This document shows, piece by piece, positions 34,250-42,761 of a stretch of DNA of 64,000 nucleotides. The DNA is taken from assembly GCF_029607905.1 (NCBI RefSeq), contig NZ_JAPHEH010000001.1, positions 2,137,530 to 2,201,529 on the forward strand, in the 5' to 3' direction. The notes beneath the pieces are model-generated. The model worked only from the letters and a program-made list of their open reading frames with translations. It had not been told where the DNA came from and made no database searches. The position numbers were made by a program, and so were the translations under genes. The stretch comes from Thiovibrio frasassiensis (GTDB taxonomy: Bacteria > Desulfobacterota > Desulfobulbia > Desulfobulbales > Desulfurivibrionaceae). Numbering within the stretch: position 1 is the first letter of the stretch; each line of letters starts with the position of its first letter.

Positions 34250-34491
34250 GGCAGGTTTCCGTAGGAATATTTAGCTGGCAGTTGCCGGAATATGCATGGG
34301 TGCTCGCTCTTTATACCACAAGCAAAGCTGATTGGAACAGGATGGATTGTTCGATACATTCGTTTTATTTGCAAGCGGAGAAATGGTCGAAAGATGGGAC
34401 ATACTCCTGGGGGGTCTTTCTTGCGCAATGTTGGAGAGGGTGATCTTCTTGTCGCTCGAATTTTTTGGTCGATTATGCCACCATTGGACAA

Positions 34492-35721
34492 TTATGGCTG
34501 GGGTTGTTGCCCCAGCCATTTGAGAATCCCGAGGGCTGCCTGGTATCCGGAGCTGAAAGCCCCCTGCAACAGGTAGCCGCCGGTGGGTGCTTCCCAGTCC
34601 AACATTTCCCCGGCCACGAATACGCCCGGAAGCTTCCGGAGCATGAGATCTTCGTTTACCTCGGCAAAGGCAATGCCTCCGGCGGAAGAAATTGCCTCGG
34701 CAAGAGGTCTGGTCCTGGTGATGGGGATGGGGAGATTCTTGATCCGTTCGGCAAGCAGCGCCGTATTTTGCAGCTCTTCCGGGGAACAGATCTCACGGAG
34801 CAGCGAATAGGCAGGACCGGTGAGGTGAATGGTCTTACGGAGAAAATTGGCCAGGCTTTCCTTGCTGCGATGCTGTTGGAGCTTTTCTTGAAGGCGTGGC
34901 AGGGGAAGATCACGCTTGAGATCAAGCAAGAGGGGAACCGGGCTGCTCTTTTCCAGCAGGTCGCGGAGGGAACCACTCAGGGCATAGACCGGCCCCCCTT
35001 CCAGGCCATGGTCGGTCATCATCACATCGCCGGTCGCTTGCTGGTCGCCGCAGCGGAGCAGGACATTCTTGAGAGGTTTGCCGCTGAAGTGGGTACGGAA
35101 ATAATCGGACCACTCGACTTCAAGCCCGCAGTTCGCCGGGCGGAATGGTTCAATCCGGACCTCTTTCGCGGTGAGAAGAGAGGTCCAGCTCCCATCGGAG
35201 CCGGTTTGAGGCCAGCTTGCCCCACCCAGGGCAAGGAGTATGGCTTGGGAGCTGAATTCGAGGAGTTCGTCGTTTGCCCCAAGAAAGAGCGGTCCGCCCG
35301 TTTTGCTGAATCCCTGCCAACGGTGTTGGTAATGGAATGTCACCCCGCGTCTGCCCAGAGCTTCGAGCCAGATCTTGAGAATATCCTGGGCCTTGGCGTC
35401 CTTGGGAAAGACCCGGCCGCTGGTGCCGATAAAGGTTTCGATCCCGAGGGTTTGTAGCCAGGCGCGAAGGTCGTCGGGGGAAAAAACCCCAAGGAGTTTG
35501 CTGAAGATCTCGGCCTTGCTGCCATAGCGGGCGGCAAATCTCCCGGCCTCTTCCGAATGCGTGAGGTTGAGGCCGCCACGCCCGGCGACCAGGAATTTGC
35601 GGCCAGCCGTAGCCTTTGCCTCGAAAATATCCACCGCCAAGCCAGCTTCGCTGAGGACAGTGGCGGCCATCATCCCCGCCGGACCGCAGCCGACAATCGC
35701 CACTTTGCTCTCGTCTTTCAT
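34492..35721 (-). CDS. HI0933/BaiN-like FAD flavoprotein (TIGR03862-type)
   Basis: A 409-aa NAD(P)/FAD-dependent oxidoreductase-like protein. N-terminal dinucleotide motif VGCGPAGMMAATVLSEAG, then the family hallmark GRKFLVAGRGGLNLTHSE, LALGGASWPQTGSDGS in the middle, and the C-terminal FAD block LPGVFVAGEMLDWEAPTGGYLLQGAFSSG. This matches the HI0933/YhiN family (PP_4765-type subgroup), whose reaction is not established. It has no clear operon partner besides the two small cysteine proteins upstream on this strand. Confidence 0.9.
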   Translation of the reverse strand: MKDESKVAIVGCGPAGMMAATVLSEAGLAVDIFEAKATAGRKFLVAGRGGLNLTHSEEAGRFAARYGSKAEIFSKLLGVFSPDDLRAWLQTLGIETFIGTSGRVFPKDAKAQDILKIWLEALGRRGVTFHYQHRWQGFSKTGGPLFLGANDELLEFSSQAILLALGGASWPQTGSDGSWTSLLTAKEVRIEPFRPANCGLEVEWSDYFRTHFSGKPLKNVLLRCGDQQATGDVMMTDHGLEGGPVYALSGSLRDLLEKSSPVPLLLDLKRDLPLPRLQEKLQQHRSKESLANFLRKTIHLTGPAYSLLREICSPEELQNTALLAERIKNLPIPITRTRPLAEAISSAGGIAFAEVNEDLMLRKLPGVFVAGEMLDWEAPTGGYLLQGAFSSGYQAALGILKWLGQQPQP

Positions 35722-35728
35722 GGGCAGC

Positions 35729-35932
35729 TCATCGGGAACGCTTGCGCGGGGATTTCTTTTTCAGGAGCGGGGTTTCTTTTTTTGCCGAATTTTCTTCTGC
35801 CGGGAGTTCGAAGCCAAACCCGGCACAGGCCGGACATTCTTCGCAGGAGAGGAAGAATCTGCTCACGCCGGCAAAAAAATGTATCTGGCCGGAGCCGCCG
35901 CAGTAATCACAAGGCTTTTTCATGGCAGGCAT
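35729..35932 (-). CDS. Small CxxCxGxG zinc-ribbon protein
   Basis: A 67-aa protein with CDYCGGSG near the N-terminus, a CEEC pair, and CPACAGFG, that is, two DnaJ-type CxxCxGxG half-sites that could bind one zinc. The C-terminus is a basic KKKSPRKRSR tail. An in-frame ATG at 35923 is an alternative start; neither has a strong ribosome site. It lies 7 bases upstream of the flavoprotein start, so likely the same transcript. Function unknown. Confidence 0.65.
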   Translation of the reverse strand: MPAMKKPCDYCGGSGQIHFFAGVSRFFLSCEECPACAGFGFELPAEENSAKKETPLLKKKSPRKRSR

Positions 35933-35997
35933 GGGAAGGGAGAGTGTTGTCTGTGGGCAAGCCCAAAAAATATTTTTTCGGTTGCATCGGGGAATAC

Positions 35998-36180
35998 TTA
36001 TTTTTTTCCTGGCTTGGTGGAAGCTTTTTTGGGCTCCAGCTCCTTGATGCGCTCAATGAGCGCTTCACTTAAGGCGACCCTTCCTTCAAGCACGCACCCC
36101 GGTCGGCCGGGAATACAATCCTGCTTGAGCATCAGGCATTGGTCGTCATTGTAGTCGTAATTTTTGCAGGAAAAACTCAT
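35998..36180 (-). CDS. Small four-cysteine hypothetical protein
   Basis: A 60-aa protein with four cysteines in the first 30 residues (FSCKNYDYNDDQCLMLKQDC, then PGRPGC), followed by a helix (ALSEALIERIKELE) and a basic tail. The Cys spacing suggests a metal site. It is a separate small gene between the NtrC regulator and the zinc-ribbon gene. No named family recognised; kept because the composition and phase look protein-coding. Confidence 0.55.
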   Translation of the reverse strand: MSFSCKNYDYNDDQCLMLKQDCIPGRPGCVLEGRVALSEALIERIKELEPKKASTKPGKK

Positions 36181-36251
36181 CGGTGTAACCTTGATGTATT
36201 GCTGGCTTAGCGTCCGAACGGTCCGCCTCGGTTCTCCGAGGGCGGGAAGCT

Positions 36252-37634
36252 TCAGCGTTTTGCAATGGCGTGTTTTTTCATTTTGTACTGGAGCAGACTC
36301 TTGGTGATCCCCAAGGCATCGGCCGCTTTGGTTTGAACATAGTCGGCTTTGTCCAAGGCGGAGAGGACCATTTTCTTTTCAATGCCGTCAAGGACATCGG
36401 GCAAAGGGGTATGCTCCGGAATCATATCCAGGTCAAAGCCGCCCAGCCACTGCAGCGGCTGTTTGGTGGTCATGCTCTCGGGCTGCACATCTTCAGGACG
36501 AATCAGGTTTTTGGAGCAGAGAATGGCAGCCCGTTCGATGGTATTTTCCAGCTCCCGGATGTTGCCTTCCCAGGGGAGGGTCATGAGAAAGCGGACGGTT
36601 TCCGTGGCAATCTCCAGTTTGGGCTTGTTCAACTGTTGGGCGTATTTGTTGACGAAGTGGGCGACCAGCATGGGGATATCGTCGGTGCGCTCCCGCAGGG
36701 GCGGGAGGTGGATGTGGAGTACATTGAGCCGGTAATAGAGATCTTCCCGAAAATGTCCTTTGTCGACCTCATCCTTGAGATCCCTGTTGGTGGCGGCAAT
36801 GATCCGGACATCAACTCGCAAGGTTTGGCTGCCGCCAACCCGTTCAAAGCACCGCTCTTGGAGAACGCGCAGGAGTTTGGCCTGAAGCGGCATGGGCATC
36901 TCTCCCACCTCGTCGAGGAACAGGCTGCCGGTATCGGCCAACTCGAACCTCCCTTTACGCAAGGCGATGGCCCCGGTAAAGGCGCCTTTTTCATGGCCGA
37001 AGAGTTCGCTTTCCAGGAGATTTTCCGGTAAGCCCGCGCAGTTGAGGGAGATGAAGGGCGCTTTTTCCCGGGGGCTGTTGCAATGGATCGCTCGGGCCAC
37101 CAGCTCCTTGCCGGTGCCCGACTCGCCGGTGATCAGGACCGAGGTCGAGGTCGGAGCGACTTTTTCGATGAGGTTGAAGATCGCCTGCATCTTTTGGTTC
37201 TTACCGACCATGCTGGCATACGAGGTCCGGGAGCGCATTTCCTCCCTCAGTCGCATGTTTTCCCGGAGCACGGCGTAATGCTCCAACGCCTTGTTGGTGT
37301 TCAGCACCAGTTCATCGTTGTTGAAAGGCTTGGTAAGATAATTGAAGGCCCCGGCTTTCATGGCGGCCACGGCCATCTCCACCTCGCCGAAAGCGGTGAC
37401 CATGATCATGGGCAGATCAGGGTTGAGGGCTTTCGCTGCCTTGAGCAGCCCCAGGCCGTCAAGCCCCGGCATGCGCATATCGGTAATCACCAGGTCAATG
37501 TCGGTTTCGCCCAGGATTTTGAGAGCCTCTTCGCCGTTTCCGGCGGTAAAAACGCCGAACCCTTCTTCGCGGAGCAGTTCGGAGAGGACTATCAGATAGT
37601 TTGGTTCATCGTCTACAACTAATACGGTGTTCAT
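36252..37634 (-). CDS. Sigma-54-dependent NtrC-type response regulator
   Basis: A 460-aa enhancer-binding protein: receiver domain (1-115, phosphoacceptor Asp in DLVITDMRMPGLDG, Lys in YLTKPF), AAA+ sigma-54 domain (about 140-375; Walker A GESGTGKE, the sigma-54 contact loop GAFTGA, Walker B LFLDEVGEMP, arginine finger near PWEGNIRELENTIERA) and a C-terminal Fis-type HTH (DYVQTKAADALGITKSLLQYKM). It activates sigma-54 promoters when phosphorylated. It follows a CheA-like kinase and receiver on the same strand, which may be its input; it is also a candidate partner of the unpaired ZraS-like kinase at 53663. Confidence 0.95.
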   Translation of the reverse strand: MNTVLVVDDEPNYLIVLSELLREEGFGVFTAGNGEEALKILGETDIDLVITDMRMPGLDGLGLLKAAKALNPDLPMIMVTAFGEVEMAVAAMKAGAFNYLTKPFNNDELVLNTNKALEHYAVLRENMRLREEMRSRTSYASMVGKNQKMQAIFNLIEKVAPTSTSVLITGESGTGKELVARAIHCNSPREKAPFISLNCAGLPENLLESELFGHEKGAFTGAIALRKGRFELADTGSLFLDEVGEMPMPLQAKLLRVLQERCFERVGGSQTLRVDVRIIAATNRDLKDEVDKGHFREDLYYRLNVLHIHLPPLRERTDDIPMLVAHFVNKYAQQLNKPKLEIATETVRFLMTLPWEGNIRELENTIERAAILCSKNLIRPEDVQPESMTTKQPLQWLGGFDLDMIPEHTPLPDVLDGIEKKMVLSALDKADYVQTKAADALGITKSLLQYKMKKHAIAKR

Positions 37635-37707
37635 ATGAAAACAGCCTTACAGCAGAGGATTTTGGAAAGAATGTTGGCAGCGACCCGGGCAAGAAGCATG
37701 CTGCTTG

Positions 37708-40002
37708 CTATGCGGCATGCTCGGCAATTTCCTTGATGTCGGCGATGAGAATAATGTCGTCGTTGCCCATGATGGTGTATCCGCAGACCCCATTTATTTT
37801 TTGCAGTTTTTTGTAGCCGTTGCCAAACTCTTTGGCCACAATCTTCTGGTGCGAGAGGATGCGGTCAACAAGCAGGCCGATGCCGTAAGGCTTGCAAATC
37901 ACAACAACTTTATCGCTCGGGTCGGACAAGATCGAGGAGGCTTTCGGATAAAAGAAGGTGTTGAGTTCAACAAGCCGCAGAATTGTTCCATCATATGCGA
38001 TGCAGTTGTTTTCCGCAAGGAGCGGGATGATGTTTCCTGTTTCGATGACCGTGGTGATTTCGTCCGAAGGAATGGCATAGGTCTCCTCTCCTGATTCCGC
38101 GAGCATGGCATCCTTCGTGACCAGAGTTTTGGTGAGCGGCACGGTGAGGGAAACGGTGGTGCCTTTGCCGATGGTGGAATCGAGCTGGATGGTGCCGTTG
38201 CATTCCTTGAGGCCGGACATGACCACATCCATGCCCACCCCGCGGCCCGAAACCTCGCTGACCTTTTCGGCCGAACTGAAGCCGGGCCTGAAGACAAGGT
38301 TGATCAGCTCCCGGTCACTCAATTGTTCCAGCTCTTCCGCGGGCATGAACCCCTTGCGCAGGGCGACTGTCTTCATTTTTTGCGGATCGATGCCCAGGCC
38401 GTCGTCTTCAATAACCAGATAGACATTGTTTTCATCCGCCCGTGCATGCAGGGTGAGGTTGCCCTGCTCGGACTTGCCCGATTTTTTTCTTGCTCCCGGC
38501 GCTTCGAGACCGTGGTCCAGGGAGTTGCGCAGGATGTGGACCAGGGGGTTCTCGATCTTCTCCAACAGGTCCTTGTCGATGACGGTTTCTTCGCCGGTGA
38601 TGGTGAAGCGGACCTCCTTGTTCAGCGAGGTGGAAAGCTGGCGAACCACCTTGGGAAACCGTTGGAAGAGTGATTTGACCGGCACCCTGCGGATGCTCAT
38701 GATGTTGAGATGCAGTTTTTCAAGCTGTTCGTCCAGCGCATGGATGATGCCGTCAAATCTGGCAACGAGACCGAAATTTGTCAGGTCCGCTGCCTCCAGC
38801 TGTTTTTTGACGAAATTGAGGGAATCAAGGCTGATGTAAAGCCCCCCCACGGAATCGGCGAAGTTGTCGAGTCGAGCCTGATCGATGCGGATGGTTTTGG
38901 TCTGCTCGACGCTTTTGTTTTCTTTGATATGGGCGTCAAGGGCGCGTTTGTCCTGAATGGCCAAGGCTTTTTTTAGGTCGTTTTCTTGGAGAACCCCCTG
39001 TTCAATGAGCAGCTCCCCGATTTTTTTTTGCTGGCCCAAGGCTGCGGAAATCTGGGCGTTGCTGACAAGATGCTGTTCAATCAGAATCTCGCCCAACCGG
39101 GTGCTGCCACTTCTTGTTCTGGCCTCAAAACAGCCGATTACCGAGTTGAGGAGGTTCCGGCAGAGAATGTTGTATTCATCGCTGGAGACCATCAGGGTAT
39201 CATCCAGGAAGTTTCGCATGCCAAAGAGCTCGTCCAGCGTCCCGGCAATACTGCTGTTGCCCTTGAGAGCCTCGCTTACCTCGGCAAGGGCCTGGGCAAA
39301 GGTGAGGAGCAACTCCTTGTCCGCAGCTTTTTTGTTGTTAAGAAGATCAAGAACCAGGCCAAACTGGGCAATCTGGCTGCTGAAATCCTTATCGTGCAAA
39401 AAGTATTGGTTGTCTGAGGAGTAAGCACTGGACGGACCTTTTTGTTTTTTTGCCTCGATAATGGTCTGGAGATCGATATTCGCTTTTTCAATTTTATCCA
39501 GCAGACCTGGAATCAAGGGATGGGTGTAGATGTTCTGGCCAAGATCAAGGAATTCATGGAGGAGATGTTCCAGGGTGATAACACTTTGGACGGAGCCGGT
39601 TGCCGAAATGGGCTGAACCGCCTCCACCCGGGAGAGGAATTCCTTCTCTTCCGGGAGAAAAGCCACTTGGCTGGGGTCTTTTTGGGCCCGGGTGAGCATG
39701 GCTTGCAGGTATTCGACCCCCTTGAGCAGGATGTCGATGATTTTTTTATTGATGAGGATATCTCCTTTGCGGCAGGCATCGAGGAGATTTTCCAGGCGGT
39801 GGGAAAACTTGTTGATGTTGGTGAGGCCGAAGAAGCCGGAATTGCCTTTGAGGCTATGGACCGGGCGGAAGATCCTGTTGATGATCTCACTGTTGCCGGG
39901 ATCGTCTTCCAGAGCAATGAAATCCGCCTCGATTCCCTGGAGTGAATCATTGGATTCATCGATAAAGCCTTGGAGTGCATCCAGGTCAACGTCATACTGC
40001 AT
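37708..40002 (-). CDS. CheA-like hybrid-free histidine kinase with GspE-N-like repeats
   Basis: A 764-aa soluble kinase. Hpt domain at 1-110 with phosphoacceptor His49 in RPVHSLKG. A long insert follows, containing two related repeats (LGEILIEQHLVSNAQISAAL at 303-322 and IGELLIEQGVLQENDLKKAL at 328-347) like the GspE/MshE N-terminal type. A dimerisation region lies at about 370-450, then HATPase with LVHILRNSLDHG (487-498), DDGLGI (533-538) and GRGVGMDVV (586-594), and a CheW-like C-terminus (about 620-764). There is no CheY-binding P2 that I can recognise and no MCP or CheW gene nearby, so it is probably a non-flagellar signalling kinase acting on the receiver encoded just upstream. Confidence 0.9.
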   Translation of the reverse strand: MQYDVDLDALQGFIDESNDSLQGIEADFIALEDDPGNSEIINRIFRPVHSLKGNSGFFGLTNINKFSHRLENLLDACRKGDILINKKIIDILLKGVEYLQAMLTRAQKDPSQVAFLPEEKEFLSRVEAVQPISATGSVQSVITLEHLLHEFLDLGQNIYTHPLIPGLLDKIEKANIDLQTIIEAKKQKGPSSAYSSDNQYFLHDKDFSSQIAQFGLVLDLLNNKKAADKELLLTFAQALAEVSEALKGNSSIAGTLDELFGMRNFLDDTLMVSSDEYNILCRNLLNSVIGCFEARTRSGSTRLGEILIEQHLVSNAQISAALGQQKKIGELLIEQGVLQENDLKKALAIQDKRALDAHIKENKSVEQTKTIRIDQARLDNFADSVGGLYISLDSLNFVKKQLEAADLTNFGLVARFDGIIHALDEQLEKLHLNIMSIRRVPVKSLFQRFPKVVRQLSTSLNKEVRFTITGEETVIDKDLLEKIENPLVHILRNSLDHGLEAPGARKKSGKSEQGNLTLHARADENNVYLVIEDDGLGIDPQKMKTVALRKGFMPAEELEQLSDRELINLVFRPGFSSAEKVSEVSGRGVGMDVVMSGLKECNGTIQLDSTIGKGTTVSLTVPLTKTLVTKDAMLAESGEETYAIPSDEITTVIETGNIIPLLAENNCIAYDGTILRLVELNTFFYPKASSILSDPSDKVVVICKPYGIGLLVDRILSHQKIVAKEFGNGYKKLQKINGVCGYTIMGNDDIILIADIKEIAEHAA

Positions 40003-40003
40003 G

Positions 40004-40453
40004 TCAGTGTCCTTTTTCGCTGGCCAGCATTTTGAGAATCTCGTTGATGCGGTTCAGTTTCCGGGCGGCACTATCCACGGCGTCAATAAGTTCCTGTATG
40101 TCCTTGAAGGGCTTGAAAAAGATATCGTTTGCCCCATAGCGGAAAGCGTTGAGGGTGTTGTTGATTGTGATGTAGCCGGTGATCATGATGACCTGGATGG
40201 TGCCGTTGTAGTTTTTGATTTTTCGCAGTAGGGAGAGGCCGTCCAGCTCCGGCATCATGATGTCGCTGATCACGATGTCGAAATGTTCGTCCTCGATCAT
40301 CTCGTAGGATTTGACCGAATCGTTGCAGGTCGTCACCTCATAGGGGGTTTCGGCGAATGCCCTGGCAAGGGCCTTGAGGATGCTGGTCGAATCATCGACG
40401 ATGAGGACTTTGTATTTTCTGGCCATCTGCTGTGCGTCCTTGCTGGATATCAT
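40004..40453 (-). CDS. Receiver-domain response regulator
   Basis: A 149-aa CheY-like protein: VLIVDDSTSILKAL at the N-terminus, phosphoacceptor Asp in IVISDIMMPELDG, conserved Thr in MITGYI and Lys in IFFKPF, then a short C-terminal helical tail. No output domain. Its stop is 1 base before the CheA-like kinase start, so the two are cotranscribed and likely a cognate pair. An in-frame ATG at 40426 with AAGGAC about ten bases upstream is an equally good start. A 224-base gap separates it from the nucleotidyltransferase gene downstream on the other side. Confidence 0.92.
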   Translation of the reverse strand: MISSKDAQQMARKYKVLIVDDSTSILKALARAFAETPYEVTTCNDSVKSYEMIEDEHFDIVISDIMMPELDGLSLLRKIKNYNGTIQVIMITGYITINNTLNAFRYGANDIFFKPFKDIQELIDAVDSAARKLNRINEILKMLASEKGH

Positions 40454-40677
40454 TTTGAAAAATCAGCTCAAAAAAAATGGGTGCCCCATATGGCTTGCTT
40501 TCCCGTGGCGATTGGGCAAACAACTGTAAAGAGGCCCGGGGCGGCAGCTTGTGTTTTGAAAAACAGGCAAGCCATAGGGACATCATAGGGGTATTTGGGA
40601 AAATGGAGCAAGGGAAAAAAGCTTCGGGGGAAGTGGGGTATGGGGCAAACGAATCCTTGCCGTGCCGGACAGCGGCC

Positions 40678-41439
40678 CTACCAGAGGATGTCTTCCCAGT
40701 GCTGTTCGGTTGCGGACCTTTGTGCCTGCTCGGCGATGGTTTTCTTTTCTTGCGGGGTCAGATCGAGGGAAAGGATGTTGTCGGGATTGGCCGGATCAAG
40801 GAGGCAGGCGGTTTCCAGTGCGGCCCCAATTGTATCCAGGACATGGAGAACGTTATGGGCAAGGGAATCCGTGCTTCTTCCTGTCAGGGCATTGATTACA
40901 AAAAGCTCAAGGTAAAAAGAGGGCCAGGCAAGCTGATGGACGTGCTGCCAGATCTTGATTGCTTGGATCTCGCGAAACCGATCTGATTTGGCGACAGTCT
41001 CCACGTGAAGAGCCAGGTCGGTTTGTCGGCAGGAATCGGACTGCAGCCAATAGAGGTCATGATAGTTGTCGAAGCCGGCTTGGGCCCGGCCGGGGATCAA
41101 ATCGAGGTCCATGCCGTGGATGGAGATAGCAATGGCGACATTCTTACGGCGGGGATTCCAGCCATGCAGCGCGGCCAGGGTGAAAAGCTCGTCATAAATT
41201 TTTTTCAATGTCCCGGGCATCTCGGGTTTTAAGGAGATAAAGAGGTCAACGTCGGTGATCCCATGCACGGCGGTCTGTTTTGCGTAAGCGCCGGAATACG
41301 AGAGGTCGGACAACCAGCCGCCTGCCCAGCGCTGTATTTTCGGGGCAATGCGTTTCGCCGCCTGTTCGGCAGAAGATTCCGGCCCACGCAGCACTTCATA
41401 TTTTTTGAGGATGGAGAGGATGTAATCGTCGCCCGTCAT
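40678..41439 (-). CDS. CD-NTase/OAS-like nucleotidyltransferase
   Basis: A 253-aa polymerase-beta-fold nucleotidyltransferase. The active-site block SGAYAKQTAVHGITDVDLFISL (49-70) holds two metal Asp residues (63 and 65). A third carboxylate is in GMDLDLIPG (about 111-113), and a basic NPRRKNVAI patch precedes it. The C-terminal half (FREIQAIKIWQHVHQLAWPSFYLELFVINAL, then LDPANPDNILSL...W) resembles the helical half of CD-NTases and archaeal CCA/OAS enzymes. The usual GS of the GSxxxxT motif is GA here. No effector, membrane or ancillary defence gene adjoins it, so a CBASS role is not supported; substrate unknown. Confidence 0.7.
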   Translation of the reverse strand: MTGDDYILSILKKYEVLRGPESSAEQAAKRIAPKIQRWAGGWLSDLSYSGAYAKQTAVHGITDVDLFISLKPEMPGTLKKIYDELFTLAALHGWNPRRKNVAIAISIHGMDLDLIPGRAQAGFDNYHDLYWLQSDSCRQTDLALHVETVAKSDRFREIQAIKIWQHVHQLAWPSFYLELFVINALTGRSTDSLAHNVLHVLDTIGAALETACLLDPANPDNILSLDLTPQEKKTIAEQAQRSATEQHWEDILW

Positions 41440-41731
41440 GCGATTTCCCGTGTTGGTTGTTGGTATCGCCCTCGGTAGATTGGGCGAACATCTTTTTTAA
41501 AGAAATTCTTTTCGGCCGGCGGGTTACTCCCGAAACTTATTTGTAGTACTGTCGGCTGGGCAGGATGTCAATCCCGCTTTTTGGCAATCACATACGAAGA
41601 TGCCCATCCATCCAGGTTTTTTTAGGAAAAGAGGGGGAGGTTGAGTTTGAAAAAGAGATGCTGACTGAAACGGGTAAGGGTTTTCTTCGCAGCATCTCTC
41701 TCGCCGTTTCCCCTGGCGGAATTGGTGCGGT

Positions 41732-42595
41732 CTACCTGGAGACGAGAGCGTTGGCAGCCATTCGCTGTTTGATCTCCTGCAGAAGCTGGTAAGGGACGCG
41801 GATGGTTTTGCTGTTCCCGCCCAAGGGGGTGACGGAATGTTTGTCGCCGTGATAATCCGTGCCGCCGCTGAGGAGCAACCCGTGTTGTGCCGCGAGTTTT
41901 TGCAGGAAGCGGCAGACCTTTTGGGAATGGGTGGGGTAGATGGCTTCAAGCCCGGCCAGCCCGTAACTTGAGAGTTGCGCTACAAGGGCGGGGATTTTTT
42001 CAAAGCTCGGGTCCAGGTAGAGCGGATGGGCGAGCACCGCCAAGCCGTTGGCTGCGGAAATCTGGCGGATCACTTCCTCCGCCCGGGGTTTGTCATGTTC
42101 GACATAGGCCGGAGCGCCGCGCTTGAGGTAACGGCTGAAGGCATCCTGGGTGTTCTTGACCAGACGTTTTTGCGTGAGCAGCCGGGCGAAGTGGGGGCGG
42201 CCTATCTGCTCTCCGGCAATCTGGCTCAGTTCCTCGTTGCTTATGGCAATCCCGAGAGATTGGAGACGGTCGATGATCCCCTGGTTGCGGTTGCGTCGGG
42301 CCTCTTGCAGCCGGGCAACAAAGGCGAGGAGCTCGGGATGTTTATGGTCGAAGCCGTAGCCGAGTATATGGAGTGAGGCTCCATCGAGGTCGCTGCTGAT
42401 CTCGATGCCGGTGATAACCTCCACGCCGGTGACGGTGCTTTGGATAAGGGCTTCGGCAAGGCCGGTGACCGTGTCGTGATCGGTGAGGGCGATGGCCGCA
42501 AGTCCCCGGCGGGCGGCAAGGTTCAGCAACCCGGTCGGCGTGAGCAGTCCATCAGAACAGGTTGAGTGGGTATGCAGATCGATGAAGGGCGTCAT
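41732..42595 (-). CDS. PHP-domain phosphoesterase (RNase AM / YciV-like)
   Basis: A 287-aa PHP-superfamily metallohydrolase. Metal ligands are in FIDLHTHSTCSDGLLTP (His-x-His), ALTDHDTVTG, HILGYG (after the ASLHI strand), the VLAHPLYL region and SGGTDYHGDKH at the C-terminus. This arrangement fits the YciV/TrpH group, which in E. coli is a 5'-3' exonuclease acting on 3',5'-nucleoside bisphosphates and short RNAs. It lies divergent from pilT across about 165 bases that should hold both promoters. The 290 bases to the nucleotidyltransferase start hold no gene I can support. Confidence 0.88.
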   Translation of the reverse strand: MTPFIDLHTHSTCSDGLLTPTGLLNLAARRGLAAIALTDHDTVTGLAEALIQSTVTGVEVITGIEISSDLDGASLHILGYGFDHKHPELLAFVARLQEARRNRNQGIIDRLQSLGIAISNEELSQIAGEQIGRPHFARLLTQKRLVKNTQDAFSRYLKRGAPAYVEHDKPRAEEVIRQISAANGLAVLAHPLYLDPSFEKIPALVAQLSSYGLAGLEAIYPTHSQKVCRFLQKLAAQHGLLLSGGTDYHGDKHSVTPLGGNSKTIRVPYQLLQEIKQRMAANALVSR

Positions 42596-42761
42596 TTTTA
42601 AAGAAGTTATTTGCCCGTGGCTTTATTTTTTTGCGTGGAGTAATTTTACTCAGCTCTATATACTAGCATTACCGGTGCATAATTGCTGTATGGATGAGCC
42701 CCTCTTTCCCGGGCTTGTCATTGCTTAGATATTCAACCTGCTGATTACAGGAGATTTTTGC

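Noticed and set aside
34246-34491. 81-codon frame upstream of the selenoprotein
   Set aside because: No recognisable sequence pattern, overlaps the selenoprotein start out of frame, and lacks a ribosome site.
40678-41439. CBASS anti-phage system
   Set aside because: Only the nucleotidyltransferase-like gene is present; neighbours are a PHP phosphoesterase and a receiver, neither a cap effector.
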